DNA of 18,466 nucleotides from Desulfobulbaceae bacterium UBA2262 (lineage in GTDB: Bacteria; Desulfobacterota; Desulfobulbia; Desulfobulbales; Desulfurivibrionaceae), in NCBI GenBank assembly GCA_002347185.1, contig DDXK01000072.1, forward strand, positions 1 to 18,466, in the 5' to 3' direction. The first letter of the stretch is position 1. Every line of letters begins with the position of its first letter. The position numbers and the translations under genes are program-made. Below the pieces are notes generated by a model. The model did no database searches, was not told the origin of the DNA, and was given only the letters and a program-made list of their open reading frames with translations. Positions 1 through 5,539 of this stretch are shown here, one piece after another.

Positions 1-186
1 TTCTTCACCACCAAGGCGGTGGGCAAGGGCACCGGTCTGGGCCTGAGCATCTCCTACGGCATCGTCAAAAAGCATCGGGGCGATATCCTGGTGCGCAGCG
101 AGCCCGGAGAGGGGGCGGAGTTCGAGGTGGTCCTGCCCATCAGCCAGGAAGGGGCAGCGCGGAAAGAGGAAGATCCCTGCGGCTGA
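1..186 (+). CDS. Sensor histidine kinase, C-terminal end (partial, 5' truncated)
   Basis: Reading frame 1 is open from the first base to TGA at 184-186 and encodes the last 61 residues of a histidine kinase. The visible part is the end of the HATPase_c domain: an F-box-like FFTTK at residues 1-5, then the glycine-rich G2 box GKGTGLGLS (residues 9-17), which closes over ATP, then the final strand region ending in FEVVLP. A short polar tail follows. The kinase would autophosphorylate a histidine in its missing DHp domain and pass the phosphate to a receiver. Two receiver genes follow on the same strand, 103 bp downstream, so they are the obvious candidate partners. The sensory domains lie outside the window, so the signal cannot be inferred. 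Confidence 0.93.
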   Translation, partial: FFTTKAVGKGTGLGLSISYGIVKKHRGDILVRSEPGEGAEFEVVLPISQEGAARKEEDPCG

Positions 187-289
187 GCAGGTGGAGGCCA
201 GGCGTTTGCCGAAGTTGAGGGCCGGAGCCTTTGGGGGAAGGAGCCGGAGAGAAATCCAAGGAAGAGAGGGAGCAAAAGCGAGGCGATCG

Positions 290-757
290 ATGGGAGAGAA
301 AAAAGGGAAAGTGCTCTATGTGGATGACGAGGAGATCAACCTCGTCAATTTCCGCGAGACCCTGGAGGATGAATTCGAGGTCTTCACCGCCCTTTCCGGG
401 GAGGAAGCCTTGCGACTTCTCGCACAGGAGGGGGAGATGGCCCTGGTCATCTCCGACCAGCGGATGCCGGGGATGACCGGGATCGAGTTTCTGGTGCAGG
501 TGCGGGAGCGGCATCCTGATTCGGTGCGGATGATCCTGTCCGGCTATACCGAGATCCATGAGCTGATCGAGGCGATCAACCGGGCCGAGGTCTACCGTTA
601 CTTTGTCAAGCCCTGGGACGAAGAGCATCTGCGCCTGACCGTGGGCAACGCGGTCAACACCTACAGCCTCACCCAGCAGATCAAGGGTTTTCTCGATGAG
701 CGGAAAAAGAAGCTCGCCACAGGCGGGGATGGGGACGGAAAGGAGGATGGGCGATGA
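290..757 (+). CDS. Stand-alone response regulator receiver (REC) protein
   Basis: This 155-residue protein is a single CheY-like REC domain with a short charged tail and no output domain. The acidic pocket is D12/D13 (LYVDDEE), the phosphoacceptor is D56 in SDQRMPG, the switch Ser/Thr is S84 and the conserved lysine is K107 in VKPW. The SDQRMPG...YRYFVKPW pattern is the receiver type often found fused to HD-GYP or similar outputs, which are missing here. The frame is open from an ATG at 191, but those 33 extra residues are a basic, low-complexity stretch. The REC fold starts directly after the ATG at 290, so that start was chosen. No strong Shine-Dalgarno precedes it. Its TGA overlaps the next start codon (ATGA, 754-757), implying translational coupling. 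It probably acts as a phosphate relay or protein-interaction switch for the upstream kinase. Confidence 0.88.
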   Translation: MGEKKGKVLYVDDEEINLVNFRETLEDEFEVFTALSGEEALRLLAQEGEMALVISDQRMPGMTGIEFLVQVRERHPDSVRMILSGYTEIHELIEAINRAEVYRYFVKPWDEEHLRLTVGNAVNTYSLTQQIKGFLDERKKKLATGGDGDGKEDGR

Positions 758-1491
758 ACAGCAGGGCGCGGGTGCTCTTTGTCGACGACGAAGAGGTCAA
801 CGGCATCAATTTTCTGCAGACCTTCCAGGACGACTACGAGGTGCTGCTGGCCGCCAGCGGTGAGGAGGCGCTGGAGCTCCTCGCCCGGGAAAGGGAGATC
901 GCCGCGATCCTCACCGATCAGCGCATGCCCGGGCTTTCCGGGGCCGAGGTCCTGGCCCGGGCGCGCGAACTCGCCCCCCAGGCGGAGCGGATCATGATCA
1001 CCGCCTATTCCGAACCCGGAGACATCATCGGCGCCATCAACCAGGGGCAGGTCTACCGCTATATCGTCAAGCCCTGGGAGGAGGAGGAGCTGCGCATCAC
1101 CCTCCTGCAGGCGGTGGAGCGGCATCGGCTCAAAAAGGAAAACCGCCGGCTGCTCGCCGAGCTGTTTGCCAAGAATCAGCAGCTGGCCGAGAGCAATGCC
1201 GCTCTGGAGCAGCGGGTGGCGGAGCGCACCGAGGAGCTGGCCCGCCGCAACGGCGAGCTGGCCGCCAGGGTGGCAGAGCTGGAGGCGGCGAGAAACGAGG
1301 TGAACTCCCTGAAAAGGTTGCTGCCGATCTGCAGCTATTGCAAGAAGATCCGCGACGATCGCGATTACTGGCACACCCTGGAAACCTACCTGCACCACAA
1401 CGCGGACCTGATGTTTACCCACAGCATCTGCCCGCACTGCTTCGAGGTGGTGGCCCAGCAGTTCAGCAAGGGGGGAGAGGAAAAGGAGTGA
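754..1491 (+). CDS. Response regulator: REC, coiled coil and CxxC...CxxC tail
   Basis: This 245-residue protein has three parts. Residues 1-120 form a REC domain close in type to the preceding one, with D11/D12 in the acidic pocket, phosphoacceptor D55 (TDQRMPG), T83 and K106 (VKPW). Residues about 125-190 are a Glu/Arg/Leu-rich heptad-like stretch that should form a coiled coil and dimerise. Residues 188-230 carry LLPICSYCKKIRDD, with C193/C196, and a second pair C226/C229 (ICPHC), with H223 nearby, so four cysteines could bind a metal. I recognise this tail as recurring at the C-terminus of PAS, REC and GGDEF signalling proteins, but I know of no established function. Translation is coupled to the upstream REC gene by an ATGA overlap. 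There is no DNA-binding or enzymatic output domain. The stop codon lies only 3 bp from the stop of lpxB on the other strand. Confidence 0.9.
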   Translation: MNSRARVLFVDDEEVNGINFLQTFQDDYEVLLAASGEEALELLAREREIAAILTDQRMPGLSGAEVLARARELAPQAERIMITAYSEPGDIIGAINQGQVYRYIVKPWEEEELRITLLQAVERHRLKKENRRLLAELFAKNQQLAESNAALEQRVAERTEELARRNGELAARVAELEAARNEVNSLKRLLPICSYCKKIRDDRDYWHTLETYLHHNADLMFTHSICPHCFEVVAQQFSKGGEEKE

Positions 1492-1494
1492 GGG

Positions 1495-2640
1495 CTAGCG
1501 GCCGGCCGCCGTCTGCAGGGCCAGCTCCGCGGCCCGGGCCGAGGCCCCTGCCCCGCCCAGCCGGGCCCGCACTTCGGCAAGCCCCGCCAGCATCTCCCGT
1601 CGCTGCCCCCCATCCTCCAGCAACCCGAGCAGGGCGGCGGCGATCCGTTCCGGTTGCGCCTGGTCCTGGAGCAGCTCCGGCACCACCGCGCGCCCGGCCA
1701 CCAGATTCACCAGCGAGGCGTATTGCACCTTGATCAGCCGCCGTCCGAGAAAATAGGTGAGCGGCGCGACCCGGTAGGCAATCACCATGGGCACATCCAG
1801 GATGGCGAGTTCGAGGGAGACCGTGCCCGAGGCGGCCATCACCGCCTGGCAGGCCGCCATCATCGCATAGCGCTCCTCACGGATCACCCGCACCGGCAGG
1901 CCCGACTCGCCCAGGCCGCAGGCCAGCAGCTCCTCCTCCCGCACCGTCGGCGCCAGCGGCAGCAAAAAGAGCGCATCCTTTCTTTTTTCCTTGATGAGCC
2001 TGGCTGCGGCCAGAAAGATCGGCAGCATGGCGATGATCTCCCGCCTGCGGCTGCCGGGCAAGAGTCCCACCAGGGTGGCGTCCGGGGCTATCTCCAGAGC
2101 CCGGCGGAACTCCGCGGGGCTCCGGTCGGCCCGCACCGCATCCAGGAGCGGGTGGCCGACGAAATCCACCTCCATGCCGCGCTCCCGGTAAAAGGCCTGC
2201 TCGAAGGGGAGGATCACCGCCATGCGGTCCACCAGCCGGCGGATGGTCTTGACCCGGCCGCTGCGCCAGGCCCAGACCTGGGGGCTGATGTAGTAGAAAA
2301 CCGGGATGCCGAGCCGTTTTGCCTTCCTGGCCAGGATGAGGTTGAAGTCGGGATAGTCGATGAGAATGAGGAGCTGAGGCCGCTCCTCGCGCAGACGGCG
2401 CTCCAGGGCCTGCATGGCCGCGCGGATGAAGGAGAAGTGGCCGAGTACTTCGAGGATGCCCACCACGGCGAGCTGGGCCGCGTCGTAAAGGATCTCCACC
2501 CCGGCCGCGGCCAGGGCCGGCCCCCCCACCCCGCAGACGCGCGCCGAAGGCCGCCGGGCCCGGATGGCCTCGACCAGGCGGGCGCCGTGCATGTCGCCGG
2601 AGGCTTCGCCGGCCACGATCATGATCTTGAGAGGGGTCAT
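1495..2640 (-). CDS. lpxB: Lipid-A-disaccharide synthase
   Basis: LpxB is a peripheral inner-membrane glycosyltransferase (GT19). It joins lipid X (2,3-diacyl-GlcN-1-P) to UDP-2,3-diacyl-GlcN to give the tetra-acyl disaccharide-1-phosphate of lipid A, releasing UDP. The 381-residue length matches the family (about 380). Clear signatures are the N-terminal IMIVAGEASGD (residues 6-16), LILIDYPDFN, YYISPQVWAW, the LPGSRRREI loop and ASGTVSLELAI near the nucleotide-binding site. The start is fixed by the family N-terminus, which begins just before the GEASGD strand. The region just ahead of this ATG has no strong Shine-Dalgarno, while a strong one lies 59 bases further upstream before a tiny in-frame reading frame (see 2668-2688). 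It lies 73 bp downstream of the Gfo/Idh/MocA gene and is probably co-transcribed with it. Confidence 0.97.
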   Translation of the reverse strand: MTPLKIMIVAGEASGDMHGARLVEAIRARRPSARVCGVGGPALAAAGVEILYDAAQLAVVGILEVLGHFSFIRAAMQALERRLREERPQLLILIDYPDFNLILARKAKRLGIPVFYYISPQVWAWRSGRVKTIRRLVDRMAVILPFEQAFYRERGMEVDFVGHPLLDAVRADRSPAEFRRALEIAPDATLVGLLPGSRRREIIAMLPIFLAAARLIKEKRKDALFLLPLAPTVREEELLACGLGESGLPVRVIREERYAMMAACQAVMAASGTVSLELAILDVPMVIAYRVAPLTYFLGRRLIKVQYASLVNLVAGRAVVPELLQDQAQPERIAAALLGLLEDGGQRREMLAGLAEVRARLGGAGASARAAELALQTAAGR

Positions 2641-2667
2641 TGGCGGTTGCAGGAAGATGGTTCGTCT

Positions 2668-2688
2668 TTATACGGAGAACGGCCCCAT
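2668..2688 (-). other. Candidate 6-codon leader minicistron ahead of lpxB
   Basis: On the minus strand, ATG at 2688-2686 opens a reading frame M-G-P-F-S-V that stops at TAA (2670-2668). It has a near-perfect Shine-Dalgarno (2706-2699) at 10-base spacing. It is in the same frame as lpxB, whose ATG lies 27 bases past the TAA. Either ribosomes load here and reinitiate at lpxB, or it is the remnant of a longer start interrupted by the TAA, or it is chance. LpxB does not need these extra residues, which favours a leader or chance over a broken gene. Confidence 0.35.
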
Positions 2689-2698
2689 TGTGCCTGCC

Positions 2699-2706
2699 AC
2701 CTCCTT
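2699..2706 (-). promoter_or_regulatory. Strong Shine-Dalgarno in the Gfo-lpxB gap
   Basis: The minus strand reads AAGGAGGT here, 7 bases after the TGA of the oxidoreductase gene and 10 bases before the ATG of the 6-codon frame at 2688. It is 58 bases from the lpxB start, too far to serve that start directly unless the RNA folds or ribosomes reinitiate. Confidence 0.5.
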
Positions 2707-2713
2707 GAAGAGC

Positions 2714-3682
2714 TCAGGCGTCGAGGAGGTGGCGGTGCTGCTCGGCATGCGCCTTGATCTGGGCGATGATCTCCTGGGCCACGGCCAGGGCTCTGCGTCC
2801 GTCCCGGCCAGAGACCTTGGGCTCGCGGCGCTCGCGGACATTCCTGACGAAATCGGCAAGCTCCATCTCCAGGGCGTCCTGGTGCATGTAGCAGGCCTTG
2901 GTCACCTCCTCCCTGGGCAGGCCGTTTTCGTCCCGCTCCCGGCCGAGGCGGAAGACAGCCAGCTCCTTCTTGCCGTAATCCACGGAAATGAAGGAGTTGG
3001 GCTGAAAGATGCGGAGGCGGCGCATATTGTCCTTGGAGATCCGGCTCACGGTGATGTTGGCGGTGCAGCCGTTCTCGAAAATCAACCGGGCGTTGGCGAT
3101 GTCGGTGGTCCGGGTGAAGACCGGCACCCCCACAGTATGGATGGTCTTGATCGGGGAAGCGACGATGCTGAGGATGATGTCGATGTCGTGGATCATCAGG
3201 TCGAGAACCACGTCCACGTCGATGCCGCGGGGCTTGAAGGTGTGGATGCGGTGCGACTCGATGAAGAGCGGCTGGGTGAGATGCTCGGCCATGGCCAGCA
3301 CCGCCGGGTTGTAGCGTTCGATATGGCCCACCTGGATCAGGCGCTCCTGTTCGATGGCGATGCAGATCAGGTCGTCGGCCTCGGCCAGCGTCGTGGTCAT
3401 CGGTTTTTCCAGCATCACGTCAACCCCGGCGAGCAGGCAGGTCTTGGCCACCTCGTGGTGGAGGCTGGTCGGCACCACCACGCTCACCGCCTCCACCTCC
3501 TTGAGGAGTTCCCGGTAATCGCCGAAGGCGGCGGTCTTGCAGAAGCGGGCCACCTCGGCGGCGCTCTCCGGATTGGCGTCCGCGACCCCGACCAGCTCCA
3601 CGTCCGGCATGGCCATGTATTTCTGGGCATGGAACTTGCCAAGATAGCCCACGCCGATGACGCCGATCCGTATTTTTTCCAT
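2714..3682 (-). CDS. Gfo/Idh/MocA-family NAD(P)-dependent oxidoreductase (possible UDP-GlcNAc 3-dehydrogenase)
   Basis: This 322-residue protein has an N-terminal Rossmann fold with GVIGVGYLG (GxGxxG at G10, G12, G15) and the family EKP motif at E92-K93-P94, whose lysine helps catalysis. The C-terminal Gfo/Idh/MocA sheet domain carries GHIERYNPA (119-127) and DLMIHDIDI, with D161, H165 and D166 in the usual catalytic positions. A gene of this type beside lpxB is a recurring arrangement in Desulfobacterota. Characterised relatives in lipid A pathways (GnnA) oxidise the 3-hydroxyl of UDP-GlcNAc before GnnB transamination, leading to amide-linked acyl chains. No gnnB is in the window, so that role is inference; other UDP-sugar dehydrogenase activities are possible. 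The ATG at 3682 directly precedes the first Rossmann strand and has AGGAGAGG upstream. The frame stays open far beyond it, but only as an antisense shadow of the transporter. Confidence 0.92.
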   Translation of the reverse strand: MEKIRIGVIGVGYLGKFHAQKYMAMPDVELVGVADANPESAAEVARFCKTAAFGDYRELLKEVEAVSVVVPTSLHHEVAKTCLLAGVDVMLEKPMTTTLAEADDLICIAIEQERLIQVGHIERYNPAVLAMAEHLTQPLFIESHRIHTFKPRGIDVDVVLDLMIHDIDIILSIVASPIKTIHTVGVPVFTRTTDIANARLIFENGCTANITVSRISKDNMRRLRIFQPNSFISVDYGKKELAVFRLGRERDENGLPREEVTKACYMHQDALEMELADFVRNVRERREPKVSGRDGRRALAVAQEIIAQIKAHAEQHRHLLDA

Positions 3683-3714
3683 GCTTGTCCGCCTCTCCTG
3701 GGAAATTTTTTCGA

Positions 3715-3743
3715 AAAATACGCGATCGGGCTCGCCCTGACAA
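3715..3743 (-). promoter_or_regulatory. Sigma70-like promoter for the oxidoreductase-lpxB operon
   Basis: On the minus strand, TTGTCA (3743-3738, 5 of 6 to consensus) is followed after 17 bases by TATTTT (3720-3715, 4 of 6). The predicted start near 3708 leaves a leader of about 26 bases containing AGGAGAGG before the ATG at 3682. The arms of a 13-bp inverted repeat lie on both sides of the -35 box. Identified by eye only. Confidence 0.55.
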
Positions 3744-3769
3744 GGTAAATCTATGGCAGGGCGAGCCCG
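3727..3769. repeat. Perfect 13-bp inverted repeat around the -35 box (operator candidate)
   Basis: CGGGCTCGCCCTG (3727-3739) and its exact reverse complement (3757-3769) flank a 17-base spacer. The left arm fills most of the spacer between the -35 and -10 boxes of the minus-strand promoter and overlaps the end of its -35 box; the right arm is just upstream. Because the predicted transcript begins near 3708, the repeat would lie outside the RNA, which favours a protein-binding site. If transcription starts further upstream, it could instead form a GC-rich hairpin followed, after six bases, by a short U-rich run. Confidence 0.6.
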
Positions 3770-3802
3770 CCGCCGAGACGCGCCTTTGCCCTCCGGCCCC
3801 TG

Positions 3803-3826
3803 TTTTCTCTGCCCAGGCAGAGAAAA
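3803..3826. repeat. Perfect 11-bp palindrome upstream of the transporter promoter (operator candidate)
   Basis: TTTTCTCTGCC (3803-3813) and GGCAGAGAAAA (3816-3826) are exact inverted copies separated by only two bases (CA). The tiny spacer makes a DNA-bound dimer more likely than an RNA hairpin. The site ends five bases before the -35 box of the transporter promoter, a usual place for an activator or for a repressor acting on both divergent promoters. Confidence 0.6.
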
Positions 3827-3831
3827 TGGAT

Positions 3832-3859
3832 TTGTCGGAGGGCAAACTTGTGCTAATAT
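3832..3859 (+). promoter_or_regulatory. Extended -10 promoter for the NSS transporter operon
   Basis: TTGTCG (3832-3837, 4 of 6) is followed after 16 bases by TAATAT (3854-3859, 4 of 6), with the extended -10 TG at 3851-3852. A start near 3866 gives a leader of about 84 bases. GGGGGGAGGA lies shortly before the ATG at 3950 and would serve as the ribosome binding site. Identified by eye only. Confidence 0.5.
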
Positions 3860-3949
3860 CCTCGCACAGCAAAGGCCTGGAAATGAGGGCCGCCGGGGAA
3901 CTCGCGGCGGCGGGGCTGTCTCTGCAGGGGCCGGGGGGAGGAATCGTTC

Positions 3950-5506
3950 ATGGCGGAAACGCGCAGCAGTTGGAAATCGAATCTTGGCTTTCTTCTGGCG
4001 GCCATCGGCTCGGCCATCGGTCTCGGCAATGTCTGGCGCTTCAGCTACATGGCGCATCAGTATGGCGGCGGCGCCTTTCTCGTTCCCTATTTCGTCGCCC
4101 TGCTGGTGGCGGGAATTCCCATCATGATCCTTGAGTATGGGGTGGGGCATCGGGAAAAAGGCTCCTCCCCCCTGAGCCTCGCCCGCATCGACCGCCGCTG
4201 CGAATGGGTAGGCTGGTGGATGCCGGTGGTGGCCATGTTCGGCATCATGCTCTACTACGCGGTGGTTATTGGCTGGTGCGTCAACTACCTTTTCTATTCC
4301 TTCACCCTGGCCTGGGGGCCGGACACCGAGGCCTTCTTCTTCAACCAGTTTCTGCAGCTTGCCGATTCGGCGGAAACCCTGGGCGGGGTGCGGGTACCGA
4401 TCCTCTTCTCCACCCTGCTGGTCTGGGTGAGCTGCTGGATCATCTGCTTCCGCGACGTCAGCCACGGCATCGAGAAGGCCAGCGTGCTCTTCATGCCGGT
4501 CCTCTTTCTGCTCACCATCGTCATCGTCTTCTGGACCCTCTCCCTCGACGGGGCCGGCGAGGCGATCTTTTCCCACTACCTCGCCGCGGACTGGCAGAAG
4601 ATCAACATCTTCGCCGCCGATCCGGTGGTGCGCGAGGCAGCCGGCAAGGTCTGGGCCGCCGCCTTTGGCCAGATCTTTTTCACCCTCTCCCTGGGCTTCG
4701 GGATCATGATCACCTACGCGAGCTATCTGCCCAAAAAGTCGAACCTCAGCAAGAACGCCCTCCTCACCTGCGTGGTCAACTGCTCCTATTCGCTCTTCGC
4801 CGGCCTGGCCGTCTTCGGCATTGTCGGCTTCATGGCCAAAAGCCAGGGGGTGCCCTTCGAAGCGGCGATCAAGGGCGGACCGCAACTCGCTTTTGTCGTC
4901 TATCCCAAGGCCATCGCCATGCTGCCGGCATTGAACGAGTTCTTCGGGGTGCTCTTTTTTCTGATGCTGATCATTGCCGGCCTTACCTCCGGGGTTTCCC
5001 TGGTGGAGGCCTTTGCCTGCTCGCTGACCGACAAGTTCGACTGGCCACGGCAGAAGGTGGTGACCTGGCTCTGCATCGCCGGCTTCGCGGGGAGCACCGT
5101 CTTCACCACCCGCTCCGGCCTCTATCTGCTCGATATCGCCGACCATTTCATCACCAATTACGGCCTCATCGCCGGCGGCCTGGCCGAATGCCTCATCATC
5201 GGCTGGCTGCTCAAGGCCTCCATCCTGAGAAAGCATATCAATCAGGTGGCCAGCCGGGTGCCCGCGGCCTGGGATTTTTCCATCAGCTATCTTACTCCCT
5301 GCATCCTCGCCGGCCTGCTCGGCCTCTCCCTCTTCACGGATCTCAAGGAGAACTACGGCGGCTATCCCACCGACCAGCTTTTTCTTTATGGTATCGGCTG
5401 GATGCTGCTTTGCCTGGTGGCCGCCCTCGCCCTGACCTTTCGGCCCTGGCGGGCGGACAAGCTCAAGCGCCGGCACAAACCCGAGGAAGACAAGCTGCTG
5501 GTCTGA
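3950..5506 (+). CDS. Neurotransmitter:sodium symporter (NSS/SNF) family transporter
   Basis: This 518-residue inner-membrane protein is a LeuT-fold sodium-coupled symporter with about 12 membrane segments, close to LeuT in length. TM1 has GSAIGLGNVWRF: A22 and N27 match LeuT sodium-1 ligands, R30 the extracellular gate, and G24 stands where monoamine carriers have Asp, so an amino-acid-like substrate is likely. TM6 has QIFFTLSLGFG with the unwound substrate region. TM8 has AGLTSG, with T346/S347 at sodium site 2. In TM7, N277 is followed four residues later by S281, where LeuT has Glu290; Ser there is the chloride-site residue of animal SERT/GAT1, so chloride dependence is possible. The substrate cannot be named. 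The start has GGAGGA upstream. It probably heads an operon with the AsmA-like gene 33 bp downstream and may be controlled by the palindrome at 3803-3826. Confidence 0.94.
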   Translation: MAETRSSWKSNLGFLLAAIGSAIGLGNVWRFSYMAHQYGGGAFLVPYFVALLVAGIPIMILEYGVGHREKGSSPLSLARIDRRCEWVGWWMPVVAMFGIMLYYAVVIGWCVNYLFYSFTLAWGPDTEAFFFNQFLQLADSAETLGGVRVPILFSTLLVWVSCWIICFRDVSHGIEKASVLFMPVLFLLTIVIVFWTLSLDGAGEAIFSHYLAADWQKINIFAADPVVREAAGKVWAAAFGQIFFTLSLGFGIMITYASYLPKKSNLSKNALLTCVVNCSYSLFAGLAVFGIVGFMAKSQGVPFEAAIKGGPQLAFVVYPKAIAMLPALNEFFGVLFFLMLIIAGLTSGVSLVEAFACSLTDKFDWPRQKVVTWLCIAGFAGSTVFTTRSGLYLLDIADHFITNYGLIAGGLAECLIIGWLLKASILRKHINQVASRVPAAWDFSISYLTPCILAGLLGLSLFTDLKENYGGYPTDQLFLYGIGWMLLCLVAALALTFRPWRADKLKRRHKPEEDKLLV

Positions 5507-5539
5507 GTCCCCACCTCTTGCCGTCGCTATCCGGAGCAG

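Noticed and set aside
191..289. N-terminal extension of the first receiver protein from ATG 191
   Set aside because: The added 33 residues are basic and low in complexity, and the receiver fold begins immediately after the ATG at 290.
1654..3748. Plus-strand open frames of 367 and 394 codons opposite lpxB and the oxidoreductase
   Set aside because: Both are shadows of well-conserved enzymes on the minus strand, with His/Gly/Asp-rich composition and no family similarity.
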